From Cellulosimicrobium sp. Marseille-Q4280 (GTDB lineage Bacteria; Actinomycetota; Actinomycetes; Actinomycetales; Cellulomonadaceae), in NCBI RefSeq assembly GCF_943181405.1, contig NZ_CALPBY010000004.1, forward strand, positions 186,001-250,000: a stretch of DNA of 64,000 bases. Reading direction: 5' to 3'. Positions within the stretch are counted from its first letter, which is position 1, and every line of letters begins with the position of its first letter. Shown piece by piece: positions 24,687 through 33,244 of the stretch. Under the pieces are notes generated by a model that was not told where the DNA came from, did no database searches, and was given only the letters and a program-made list of their open reading frames with translations. Position numbers and translations under genes: made by a program.

Positions 24687-25643
24687 GTGACGACCACGGA
24701 CTCGACCGGCCGCCCGACGACGCGCCTCGGCGTCCTCGACATCGGTTCCAACACCGTGCACCTCGCCGTGGTCGACGCGGCCTACGCCGCTCGGCCCGTC
24801 CAGGCCGCGGGAGCGCGGACGGTCGTGCGGATCATGCGCTACCTGCAGCCGGACGGGGCGCTCTCGGACGAGGGCGTCGCCGCGATGCTCGCCGCGGTCG
24901 ACGACGCGATGGCGCTCGCCCGGAAGTCTGCGGTCGACGAGATGCTGCCCATGGCGACGTCAGCGCTGCGCGACGCGACGAACGGCGGCGAGATCCTCGC
25001 CGCGATCGGCGAACGCGTCGGGCAGCCCGTGCGCGTCCTGTCGGGCGAGGACGAGTCGCGCCTCACGTTCCTCGCCGCGCGCCGCTGGGCGGGCTGGGGC
25101 GCAGGGCGGCTCCTGGTCCTCGACATCGGTGGTGGCTCTCTCGAGATCGCGTCGGGAGTGGACGAGGAGCCGGATCTCGCGGCGTCGCTCCCGCTCGGCG
25201 CGGGCCGGATGACCATGGCGTTCCTGCCCGGCGACCCGCCGGCCCCGGACGACGTCGACGCGCTGCGTCAGCACGTGCGCGCGACGCTCGCCCGGACGGC
25301 TGCCGCCTTCAAGGCGCTGCCCGCTCCCGACCACGTCGTCGCGACGTCGAAGACGTTCCGGTCCCTCGCGCGGCTCGCGGGCATGCAGGTCGACGTCGTC
25401 GGGCCCGACGAGCGCTGGCGCATGCGGCGCTCGCAGCTCGCCGACTGGGTGCCGCGTCTCGCGCGCCTCACGGCCGAGGGGCGGACCGCCCTGCCGGGCG
25501 TGACGCCCGAGCGGACCTTCCAGATCGTCGCGGGAGGAGTCGTCGCGGTCGAGACCATGCGCGCGCTGGGCGTCGACGAGCTGGAGATCTGCCCCTGGGC
25601 GCTGCGCGAGGGCGCGATCCTGCGGCGCCTCGACCACATCTGA
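24687..25643 (+). CDS. Ppx/GppA-family exopolyphosphatase/pppGpp phosphatase
   Basis: 318 residues. LGVLDIGSNTVHLAVVD is the phosphate-1 loop, followed by ATSALRDATN, LSGEDESRLTFLAA, and LLVLDIGGGSLEIASG for the ASKHA phosphate-2 site. It should hydrolyse polyphosphate or convert pppGpp to ppGpp. Members of the short, single-domain actinobacterial Ppx type are about this length. It diverges from ggt. Confidence 0.9.
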   Translation: MTTTDSTGRPTTRLGVLDIGSNTVHLAVVDAAYAARPVQAAGARTVVRIMRYLQPDGALSDEGVAAMLAAVDDAMALARKSAVDEMLPMATSALRDATNGGEILAAIGERVGQPVRVLSGEDESRLTFLAARRWAGWGAGRLLVLDIGGGSLEIASGVDEEPDLAASLPLGAGRMTMAFLPGDPPAPDDVDALRQHVRATLARTAAAFKALPAPDHVVATSKTFRSLARLAGMQVDVVGPDERWRMRRSQLADWVPRLARLTAEGRTALPGVTPERTFQIVAGGVVAVETMRALGVDELEICPWALREGAILRRLDHI

Positions 25644-25649
25644 CGACTC

Positions 25650-26987
25650 TCACGCGCTCCAGCGCGGTGGGTCCGACCCCCACGCGTGCGCCGGTGCCGG
25701 GTAGTCGTCGACCCGCTCGCCACCGATCGCGCCGGGCGCGGGGCGCGCGGTGACCAGCTCGACCTCTCGGCCGTCCAGCGGCACCCGGTGCCCGACGACG
25801 CACCGCGCCCCGGGCGTCCGCGCCGCGCCGTGCCCGGGGTCGCGCCCGGGCGCCGCGAGCAGCGCCGTCGCGGTGCGGGCCAGCACGCCGTCGACGTCGC
25901 GGCCGTGCCCGTCCGCAGCCCGGTCGGCGAGGGCGTCGACGACGGCCGCCGCGACGAGGTACCCGGTCGCGTGGTCGAGCGCCTGGGCCGGGAGCGCGCC
26001 CGGCGACACACCGTCCGGCGCCGCGTCGGCGGGCGGGCCGGCCGTGCCGTCGCGCGAGCCCTCGACGAGCGCGATCCCGCTCGCGGCCTGGACGATCGAG
26101 TCGAACCCCCTCCGCCCGGACCACGGACCGTCGTCCCACGCCGCGACCCGGGCCCGGACTGCTCCGTCGGGGAGCCGGAGCCCGAGCGCCTCGACCGCGC
26201 CCGGCCGGTAGCCCGTGACGAGCACGTCCGCGCCGTCGAGCAGCTCCTGGGCGCGCGCGAGGTCGCCGGCGTCGCGGAGGTCGAGCAGCGTCGACCGCTT
26301 GCCCTGCCCGCTGTCGAGGTGCTGCCAGCCGATCTCCGGCAGCCCCCGGGGGTCCACGCGCAGCACGTCGGCGCCGAGCAGCGCGAGCGTGCGCGTCGCG
26401 ACCGGTCCCGCGATCACGCGCGTCAGGTCGAGCACGCGGACGCCGGCCAGCGGGCGGGGTCCGCGCCCGAGCGCGCGGCCCGGCCCGACGTCGTCCCGGA
26501 CCTCCGTCCGCACGGGCACCGCGGAGCCCGCACCGCGGCCCGCGCACGCGCCCCACTCCGCCTCCGTGCGCACGCGTGCCGCGACGGCACCGGCGTCCCC
26601 GGCGGCGACCTCCACGTCCTGCGCTGACCACCGCCCGACGCGGTCGATCAGCGCGTCGCGCGCCGCGTCGTCGGGCAGCCCGAGGAGGTGGAGCAGTCGC
26701 TCCCGGTGGTGGGGGTAGTTGGCGTGCGTGCGTACCCAGCCGTCGGACGCTCGGAAGAAGCCGGACATCGGGGCGAACCCGTCGACCGGTGCCCCGTCCA
26801 CCCGCAGCAGGCGGTCGCTGGTGAACGCCGCGGCGACGCGCTCCGGGTCGGGTGGCGCGCTCGGAGCTGCGCCGGTTGCTCGCGCGACGGCGTCGCCCAC
26901 GGCGCGGACCGAGCCCACGGCGAGCGCGAGCACGGGCAGCGTGGCAGCGAGGAACCCGTGCGCGCCCGACGACGCCGTCCCGTCCAC
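25650..26987 (-). CDS. CaiB/BaiF family III CoA-transferase
   Basis: About 445 residues. The central domain has PLAGVRVLDLTRVIAGPVATRTLALLGADVLRV followed by GKRSTLLDLR, the family III signature, and LLDGADVLVTGYRPGAVEALGL. The usual catalytic Asp lies in the second half (region LPAQALDHATGYLVAAA). It transfers CoA between carboxylic acids. The start is uncertain: a longer TTG frame reaches 27098, but a GTG at 26987 preceded by TACGGT six bases upstream fits the leaderless pattern. An N-terminal extension of about 180 residues before the signature is unusual. Confidence 0.82.
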   Translation of the reverse strand: MDGTASSGAHGFLAATLPVLALAVGSVRAVGDAVARATGAAPSAPPDPERVAAAFTSDRLLRVDGAPVDGFAPMSGFFRASDGWVRTHANYPHHRERLLHLLGLPDDAARDALIDRVGRWSAQDVEVAAGDAGAVAARVRTEAEWGACAGRGAGSAVPVRTEVRDDVGPGRALGRGPRPLAGVRVLDLTRVIAGPVATRTLALLGADVLRVDPRGLPEIGWQHLDSGQGKRSTLLDLRDAGDLARAQELLDGADVLVTGYRPGAVEALGLRLPDGAVRARVAAWDDGPWSGRRGFDSIVQAASGIALVEGSRDGTAGPPADAAPDGVSPGALPAQALDHATGYLVAAAVVDALADRAADGHGRDVDGVLARTATALLAAPGRDPGHGAARTPGARCVVGHRVPLDGREVELVTARPAPGAIGGERVDDYPAPAHAWGSDPPRWSA

Positions 26988-26993
26988 GGGACG

Positions 26994-26999
26994 ACCGTA
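26994..26999 (-). promoter_or_regulatory. Leaderless -10 element (CoA-transferase gene)
   Basis: TACGGT on the minus strand, six bases before the GTG at 26987. Confidence 0.45.
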
Positions 27000-27142
27000 T
27001 GACAGGCCTCCCGCCGCGGCACCCGGGTAGGGGGCCTGGACAGCCGTCCACGTGGTGCTCCCACCCCCGCGAACGTACCGTGCTGCAGAGGGTGTCAATC
27101 CGACACGCCGGGATGGTCATGATTTCTCAGCAGGGGGCAGGT

Positions 27143-28381
27143 ATGGGAAGGATCGTCAGGGGCTGGGGCGGCAGGGCGCGGATCGCGATGGCTGTCGCGC
27201 TCGCGACAGGGCTCGGCTCGCTCCTCGTGGCGCCGGCGGCGAGCGCCGCGAGCTCGGTGGTGTCGCCGCTGGGCGCGCGGACGTACTCGCTGTCGTCGTA
27301 CTACGGGCCGCGGTGCATGCCGGTCGCGAACGCCTCGACGTGGCACCTGGGACAGGACATGGGGGCGGCGTCGGGCACGCGGATCAACGCGGTCGCCGCC
27401 GGGACCGTGCTCAAGGCCGGTGCCGTGAGCGGGTTCGGGCAGTGGGTGGTCGTCAAGCACACGATCGCCGGGAAGCCGGTGTCGACGGTCTACGGCCACG
27501 TGATCGACGGCGACCGGTACGTGCGCGCCGGGCAGAAGGTCGCCGCCGGCCAGCGGATCGCGGACGTCGGGTCGACGGGCACGTCGACCTCGCCGCACCT
27601 GCACCTCGAGGTGTGGAACGGGACCTACGGGTCGGGCGCGACGCACGCCGACCCGCTGCCCTTCCTGCAGGCCCGGGGGATCGACCTCGCGAAGAGCGCG
27701 ACGCGCGTCGCGACCCGCACGACGCCGTCGTCGTGCACGTACTACGCGAACGCGAACGTCAACCTCCGGGCCGCGGCGAGCGGGTCGGCCGCGGTCCTCG
27801 CCGTGGTGCCGCGGTCGGCGAAGGTGGTCGCCAAGCCCGGTGACGGCTCAGGCTCCTGGCGCAGGGTCACGTACGGCTCGCGCACGGGCTGGGTCTCGGC
27901 GGCGTACGTCGGCCCGAACAAGCCCGCGGCGACCGCCGCCCCCGTGTCGCGACCCGCTGCGACGCGGTACGTCACGGCGACCTCGCTCAACCTGCGGGCG
28001 CAGGCGACGACCTCCTCCGCGGTCCTCGCGCGGCTTGCGAAGGGGGCGAAGCTCTCCGTGCTGTCGACGTCCGGGAGCTGGCTCAAGGTCACGACCGCGG
28101 GCCGGACCGGCTGGGTCTCGGCGCAGTACACGACGACGACCGCCCCGACGGCGAGCGCGCCGAAGCCCGCGCCCCCGAAGGCGGCGACGTCGTACGTGAC
28201 GGCGTCGGTGCTCAACCTGCGGGCCGCGCCGACGACGTCCTCGGCCGTCGTCGCGAAGCTCGCCCGGGGGACGGCGATCAAGCACGCGGGGACGGCCTCG
28301 AAGGGCTGGCTCAAGGTCACGGTGGGAACGCGGACGGGTTACGTCTCGACGGCGTACCTGTCCGCGACGAAGCCGCGCTGA
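27143..28381 (+). CDS. M23 (LytM) peptidase with three SH3b domains, secreted
   Basis: 412 residues from ATG 27143; in-frame ATGs at 27113 and 27119 are possible. A signal peptide (about 1-36) is followed by an M23 domain with WHLGQDMGA (HxxxD zinc site, 68-72) and SPHLHLEVW (HxH). Three bacterial SH3 repeats follow, each with VNLRAAAS/LNLRAQATTSSAVL/LNLRAAPTTSSAVV and a GWV/GYVS ending, separated by Pro/Ala-rich linkers. It probably cuts peptidoglycan cross-links, with the SH3 domains holding it to the wall. Confidence 0.92.
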   Translation: MGRIVRGWGGRARIAMAVALATGLGSLLVAPAASAASSVVSPLGARTYSLSSYYGPRCMPVANASTWHLGQDMGAASGTRINAVAAGTVLKAGAVSGFGQWVVVKHTIAGKPVSTVYGHVIDGDRYVRAGQKVAAGQRIADVGSTGTSTSPHLHLEVWNGTYGSGATHADPLPFLQARGIDLAKSATRVATRTTPSSCTYYANANVNLRAAASGSAAVLAVVPRSAKVVAKPGDGSGSWRRVTYGSRTGWVSAAYVGPNKPAATAAPVSRPAATRYVTATSLNLRAQATTSSAVLARLAKGAKLSVLSTSGSWLKVTTAGRTGWVSAQYTTTTAPTASAPKPAPPKAATSYVTASVLNLRAAPTTSSAVVAKLARGTAIKHAGTASKGWLKVTVGTRTGYVSTAYLSATKPR

Positions 28382-28387
28382 CCCTGC

Positions 28388-28427
28388 CCGACGGCGCGTG
28401 GTGCACCCAGCGACCACGCGCCGTCGG
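28388..28427. terminator. Hairpin after the M23 gene
   Basis: A 15-bp perfect stem CCGACGGCGCGTGGT / ACCACGCGCCGTCGG with a 10-base loop, right after the M23 stop codon. It lies between convergent genes. Confidence 0.75.
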
Positions 28428-28466
28428 AGGCCCTCCTCGCGCGGCCCCAGTTCCGGCGAGGAGGAA

Positions 28467-28490
28467 CCGCCCCCGGCGGGCCGGGGGCGG
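28467..28490. terminator. Hairpin before the 3' end of the GHL10 gene
   Basis: CCGCCCCCGG - CGGG - CCGGGGGCGG, a 10-bp perfect stem, just beyond the GHL10 stop on the minus strand. Confidence 0.65.
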
Positions 28491-28496
28491 AGCTCG

Positions 28497-30155
28497 TCAG
28501 ACCGAGCGGACGCGGCTCGGCCGGGACTCGTTCCACAGGCGGTCGAGCGCGGTCACCGCGTACGTGTACGTCGTCCCCGCGACGGCCGTGCCGTCGGTCC
28601 AGTCCTGGACGACGTGCCCGCTGCTGCGGACGGTCGCCACCAGGTTGACGGGGTCCTCCACGTCGATCGCGCGCGCGTCGCCCTCGACACGATAGACGGC
28701 GAACGACGTCGCCGCCGTCCGGCGCGGCCCCGCGTCGTTCCAGTGGAGACGGACGCCGTCGGCCGCCCACCGCGCGGTCGTGAGCACGGGAACGCGCACG
28801 CGGGTCCCGGGCAGGTGCGGCATCGCCGGGACGAGCGCGGGGTGGCGGTAGTGGTCGTCGCGCACGCGCGTCATCGAGCCCTGCGGATCCGCCGGGACGT
28901 GCTTGGCGGAGAACCAGACGTTGCCCAGCACGGGGTGCTCCTGCTCCTGGCAGAACGTCAGGTGGTTCGACAGCTCGGCCGGGTCCGTGAACACGCCCGA
29001 CGTCACCTTGTACAGCGCCTCGCCGACGTAGAGCTGCGTCCCGGACTGCGCGGCGACCTCGGCCCACCATGGGACGAGCTTCGCGTAGTCGGCGACGGCG
29101 AGGCCGAGCTGCCAGTAGATCTGCGGGTTGATGTAGTCGAGCCAGCCCTCGAGGACCCACTTGCGCGTGTCGGCGAACTGCATGTCGTAGGACTGCGACC
29201 CGCCCGTCTCGGAACCGCGCGGGTCGGTCGACGCGTTGCGCCAGATGCCGAACGGGCTGATGCCGAACTTGACCCACGGCTTGGTCTGCTTGATGCGCTC
29301 GGAGATGCTGCGGACGAACTCGTCGACGTTGTGCCGGCGCCAGTCCTCGACGCGGTCGAACCCGCTGCCGTGCGTCGCGAAGGTCGCGGCGTCGGGGATG
29401 GTCTGGCCCGCGACGGCGTACGGGTAGAAGTAGTCGTCGAAGTGGACGCCGTCGATGTCGTAGTTCTCGACGCTGTGCAGGATCGCGGTCTTGATGTGCT
29501 CCTGGGCCTCGGGCAGGCCCGGGTCGAAGTACAGCTTGCCGCCGTAGGCCCAGACCCACTCCGGGTGCTGCCGCGCCGGGTGCTCGGGCACGAGCTGGGA
29601 CAGGTCGGCCTGCATGGAGACGCGGTACGGGTTGTACCAGGCGTGGATCTCGAGGTTGCGCCGGTGGCACTCCTCGACGACGAACGCGAGCGGGTCGTAG
29701 CCGGGGTCCTGGCCCTGCGTGCCCGTGAGGTACTGCGACCACGGCTCGTGCGGGCTCGGCCAGAACGCGTCGGCGGTGGGGCGCACCTGGACGAACACGG
29801 CGTTGAGGCGGAAGTCGCGCGCGACGTCGAGCCAGTGCAGGAACTCGGCTCTCTGCTGCTCCGCGGAGAGCCCGGCCGCGGACGGCCAGTCGATGTTCAC
29901 GACGCTCGAGATCCACATCGCGCGCAGCTCGCGCTTGCGCGGGGCGGGGATGCCCGACGCCGCGGCGCGGGCCGTGCCGGCGGGTGCGGTGAGCGCGGCG
30001 GCCGGGGCGAGGGAGCCGACCGTCACGGTGAGCGTGCTGGCCGCGACGCCGGCGGTGGCGAGCGTGAGGAACTGGCGGCGGCCGACACCGGGGGCTCCTG
30101 CTCCCGACAGGTGTCCGGGTCCGGGCGAGGACGGGGTGGGGGCTTCGAGCGTCAT
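28497..30155 (-). CDS. GHL10-type (DUF187) glycoside hydrolase-like protein, Tat-exported
   Basis: 552 residues, ATG with GGAGGAG nearby. GRRQFLTLA is a twin-Arg signal. The TIM-barrel domain (about 75-430) has RELRAMWISSVVNIDWPS, AVFVQVRPTADAFWPS, HAWYNPYRV, IDGVHFDDYFYP and YINPQIYWQLG, as in the GHL10/PF02638 family. A fibronectin-III-like module (about 455-550) follows. The substrate is unknown; related proteins act on glucans or peptidoglycan-linked glycans. Confidence 0.88.
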   Translation of the reverse strand: MTLEAPTPSSPGPGHLSGAGAPGVGRRQFLTLATAGVAASTLTVTVGSLAPAAALTAPAGTARAAASGIPAPRKRELRAMWISSVVNIDWPSAAGLSAEQQRAEFLHWLDVARDFRLNAVFVQVRPTADAFWPSPHEPWSQYLTGTQGQDPGYDPLAFVVEECHRRNLEIHAWYNPYRVSMQADLSQLVPEHPARQHPEWVWAYGGKLYFDPGLPEAQEHIKTAILHSVENYDIDGVHFDDYFYPYAVAGQTIPDAATFATHGSGFDRVEDWRRHNVDEFVRSISERIKQTKPWVKFGISPFGIWRNASTDPRGSETGGSQSYDMQFADTRKWVLEGWLDYINPQIYWQLGLAVADYAKLVPWWAEVAAQSGTQLYVGEALYKVTSGVFTDPAELSNHLTFCQEQEHPVLGNVWFSAKHVPADPQGSMTRVRDDHYRHPALVPAMPHLPGTRVRVPVLTTARWAADGVRLHWNDAGPRRTAATSFAVYRVEGDARAIDVEDPVNLVATVRSSGHVVQDWTDGTAVAGTTYTYAVTALDRLWNESRPSRVRSV

Positions 30156-30197
30156 TGCTGTGCTCCTCCGGGTCGATCATGGTGTATGGAAGATACT

Positions 30198-30221
30198 TTC
30201 ACAGTGATGCGCAACTGTGAA
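30198..30221. promoter_or_regulatory. TTCACAG-n10-CTGTGAA inverted repeat
   Basis: A 7-bp perfect dyad with a 10-bp spacer, in the divergent region between the GHL10 gene and the orphan ATPase. It lies about 45 bp upstream of the GHL10 start. It is a possible operator; no cognate regulator is adjacent. Confidence 0.45.
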
Positions 30222-30306
30222 GACTTCTACCGGCCGCTGCTTGTGGGGAACTTGCGGGGAAGGGGTACTTTGCGCTGGGGGAGCGCCTGGGTGCTGCCTG
30301 GTCCTG

Positions 30307-30312
30307 TATCCT
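30307..30312 (+). promoter_or_regulatory. Leaderless -10 element (orphan ATPase gene)
   Basis: TATCCT followed by CCGGTC and the GTG at 30319, the same layout as other leaderless genes here. Confidence 0.6.
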
Positions 30313-30318
30313 CCGGTC

Positions 30319-31578
30319 GTGACTACAAAGCCTGTCTTGTCGGTGGGTCGAGTGTTCGTGCCAGGTGGAAAGCCCACGATTACATATGTTCCTCGTGAGG
30401 AATTGAATCTCGAGAAGCGCATCGATGAGTTCCTTGGCGAGCGCGGCAAGGTGTTGTCCATCTCCGGCCCGACGAAGACCGGGAAGACCGTGTTGCTTCG
30501 AAGCCGTATCGAATCAGCAATCTGGCTCTCGGGCGGCACGATTTCGTCGGTGCAAGATTTCTGGGATGGGCTGGCTGACGAGCTTGGTTTATATACTGAA
30601 CTCACCACTTCCGGCGACCTGAGCCACACGGAGACCATAGCGGGCGGTGCCAGCTTGGACGCTGCCGTGGTGAAGGCAGATGTCACGGGTTCGGACGCGA
30701 CCACGCGTTCAAAGGGGCAAGTGTGGGGTAGGTCTCGCAGTGCTCGAAATGTGGCGAGAGAGCGAATTCGCGCAGATCCGTGGGAAGTTGCGATCGTGAT
30801 CGACGACTTCCACTACGTTCCGCAAGGCGTACAGCTCGAAATTATCCGCGGCATGAAAGACCTCGTTTTCGACGGGCTGGCGCTGATCGTTGTCGCAGTT
30901 CCCCATCGCGCGTATGACGTCGTGCGGGTCGAAAAGGAGATGACAGGCCGTGTAGCGCAATTGGAGGTCGGTTTCTGGGACGACGGGGATCTCCGGGAGA
31001 TTGCTGATCGCGGGTTCGACGCACTCAACGTGTCGGATGAGAATGGTCTGATTTCTCGACTGGTCGATGAGGCCTTCCAAAGCCCACACCTGATGCAGGA
31101 GTTCTGTCGTGAGTTGTGCAAGCTGAACGGCGTGACCGAGACATCCGATGGCATGGCGGTGCTCGAGGCGCCCGACTGGGACGACTTCTTCGCCCGGCTG
31201 GCGCCGGATACGTCGAAGGCGGCATTCGACCTGCTGGCTCGCGGCCCTCGCCAACGCTCAGATCGAAAGGCGCGGACACTCGCGGCGGGCGGCGAGACGG
31301 ACATCTATGGCGCTGTCCTGCGAGCGATTGCTAAGACCGGGCCTCTCACCGCGCTCACATACGAGCAACTACGGGGTTCTTTGCGAGAAGTGCTGGCAGA
31401 AGATGCGCCCCAGCGGCACGAAGTGACGCGCGTGCTTGAAGAAATGGCGAAGATTGCCAAGGAGCAAATCGAGGGAGAGCCGGTAGTCGACTACGATAAC
31501 GAACTGGCGACGCTCCATATCTCGGACCCCTATTTTGCATACTGGCTCCGCTGGGGTACGCACAACCAAGAGTCGTAG
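30319..31578 (+). CDS. Orphan P-loop ATPase, STAND/archaeal-ATPase-like, probably acquired
   Basis: 419 residues from GTG 30319. A Walker A loop GPTKTGKT is at 50-57 and Walker B EVAIVIDDFHYV at about 156-167. A winged-helix-like C-terminal half ends in LHISDPYFAYWLRWG, like the DPFxxFWLRF ending of PF01637-type ATPases. No separate effector domain was recognised. Base composition and codon choice (ttg, gat, aaa, att, tta) are clearly more AT-rich than neighbours. It is flanked by chromosomal genes and ends 11 bp from the next stop. A role in phage defence or stress signalling is a guess from composition and fold. Confidence 0.8.
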   Translation: MTTKPVLSVGRVFVPGGKPTITYVPREELNLEKRIDEFLGERGKVLSISGPTKTGKTVLLRSRIESAIWLSGGTISSVQDFWDGLADELGLYTELTTSGDLSHTETIAGGASLDAAVVKADVTGSDATTRSKGQVWGRSRSARNVARERIRADPWEVAIVIDDFHYVPQGVQLEIIRGMKDLVFDGLALIVVAVPHRAYDVVRVEKEMTGRVAQLEVGFWDDGDLREIADRGFDALNVSDENGLISRLVDEAFQSPHLMQEFCRELCKLNGVTETSDGMAVLEAPDWDDFFARLAPDTSKAAFDLLARGPRQRSDRKARTLAAGGETDIYGAVLRAIAKTGPLTALTYEQLRGSLREVLAEDAPQRHEVTRVLEEMAKIAKEQIEGEPVVDYDNELATLHISDPYFAYWLRWGTHNQES

Positions 31579-31589
31579 TCTGCAGGAAA

Positions 31590-33143
31590 CTAGGGCGTTT
31601 CACTTTCGAAAGTAGTTGCGCTCAGTAGGGTGCCGTCGGGTGCGAGCGCCTCGACCGCGACGTACGCCGCGCCGTCGGGCACGGGGGCGAGCGCCGTCTC
31701 GAAGCCGTCGCGCGGCGCCTCGGCGACCGTCGCGGCGTCCTCCGCGGAGGACCCGGCGACGAGGCGCCACGAGGCGACCTCCGTCGCGCCGTTCCAGCTC
31801 GCGTACGCGGTCCCGCCCTCGACGACCACGGCCGGCGGCTCGGCGGGCGAGCCCACCCAGTCGTCGAACCGGTACGAGCGGTACGACTCGCCCGCTTCGA
31901 GCGGCATCTCGCGCACGAGCGTGCCGTCCGTCGTGTACTCGCTCGTGAGCTGCGCGTCGCCCCACCCGATCACGACGTTCCCGTCCGCGAGCACCTGGAG
32001 GTTGCCCTGGCTCCCGGCGAGCATCTCCGGGTCGGAGGGCAGCCACTCCTGCGCGACCGTCGCCGTCATCGCGTCGGTGTCGACGTCGAGCCGCAGGCCG
32101 CGCGAGCGCTCGCCGACCGGCGGGTTCGCCTGGTTGTCGAACAGCGTGAGGGTGCCGTCGTCGTGCAGCTGCGCGTCGTGCTGCCACGCGAACTGCGCGC
32201 CCGTCCCGTCGTCGGCGCCCTCCATCGCGAAGTCGCTCGACGTGCCGCCGAGGACCCACTCGACGTCCCCGGACTCGCGGTCGACCCGGTAGACGGCGTG
32301 CGTGTTGCGCGCCGAGAGCAGGAGGTCGCCGTCCGGGGTGAGCGTGGCGCTGTTGACGTGGAACCAGTCGAACGGGTCGTCCTCGGAGCCCTTGGGGGCG
32401 TCCGGGTCGGCGTCGGGAGCGGCCTTGGTGTCGGTCATCTCGACGTGGTCGGAAGCGCGCCACTCGAACAGCACCTCGCCGCTCTCGACGTCGACCTCCT
32501 GCACGACGTTCTCCCACGCCCAGCCGTCCTCGTCGCCGCCCACCGGGGTGAGGTCCGTGGGCTCGGCGACGTAGGCGAGCAGGAGCATCGTGCCGTCGGG
32601 CGTGATCGTCGCGTCGTGCATGTCCGCGTTACCGGGCCCGACGTCGCCGCCCGTCGTCACGCGCGCGATCTCCGTGTACGACGTGTCGAGGACCACGATG
32701 TCGCCGAACCCGTGCCCGACGAAGTCCGACTGCCCGACGTAGTACGTGATGACCGGCTTGCCGTCGAGCTCCTGGACCCGGACGTCGTACGCGGCGGTGT
32801 CGTCGGGGGCGATCCACACCGGCTCGCCCTGGGCGTCGACGAACAGCGGCCCCTTCTTCGGCGCCTCGCTCTTCTTCGGCCCGAGGACGTACAGGGCGTC
32901 GTCGTCCTCGGCCGGTGCCGCCGGGCCGCGCGTCACCGGGAGCACGGGCGCGACGAGCTCGGTCGAGCGGAAGCGGTGCGCCGCGGGCCGTGCCTCCTGG
33001 GCGGCCGACTCCTCCGCCGTCGGGACGGACGGCGGAGGGGACGGGTCGCGGCCCTCCTCGGGGCCGGTGCAGGCGCTCGCGACGAGAGCCGTCGCGGCGA
33101 CGGTGGCGGTCAGGGTGACGAGGTGGCGGGTCCTGCGGTGCAT
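31590..33143 (-). CDS. Arylsulfotransferase-like lipoprotein (ASST/PF14269 type)
   Basis: 517 residues from the ATG at 33143; a GTG at 33161 is an alternative. The signal ends with the lipobox VASAC. The rest is a beta-propeller with repeated DGTMLLLAYV, GDLLLSARNTHAVYRVDRESGDVEWVLGG, FAWQHDAQLHDDGTLTLFDNQ stretches and catalytic-type His residues in NADMHDA and WQHDA, as in the arylsulfotransferase family. The acidic linker after the lipobox is expected for a surface lipoprotein. Sulfate transfer to phenols is the family's activity, not proven here. Confidence 0.82.
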   Translation of the reverse strand: MHRRTRHLVTLTATVAATALVASACTGPEEGRDPSPPPSVPTAEESAAQEARPAAHRFRSTELVAPVLPVTRGPAAPAEDDDALYVLGPKKSEAPKKGPLFVDAQGEPVWIAPDDTAAYDVRVQELDGKPVITYYVGQSDFVGHGFGDIVVLDTSYTEIARVTTGGDVGPGNADMHDATITPDGTMLLLAYVAEPTDLTPVGGDEDGWAWENVVQEVDVESGEVLFEWRASDHVEMTDTKAAPDADPDAPKGSEDDPFDWFHVNSATLTPDGDLLLSARNTHAVYRVDRESGDVEWVLGGTSSDFAMEGADDGTGAQFAWQHDAQLHDDGTLTLFDNQANPPVGERSRGLRLDVDTDAMTATVAQEWLPSDPEMLAGSQGNLQVLADGNVVIGWGDAQLTSEYTTDGTLVREMPLEAGESYRSYRFDDWVGSPAEPPAVVVEGGTAYASWNGATEVASWRLVAGSSAEDAATVAEAPRDGFETALAPVPDGAAYVAVEALAPDGTLLSATTFESETP

Positions 33144-33244
33144 CCTCCGAGCGTCGCGCACCGACCTGTGAGTCGCCAGGCAGCCGGTCCTGTGCGGTCA
33201 GGTCGGGCCGGCCTGCTCGGCGAGCCGGCCCGACCGGAGGAGCG

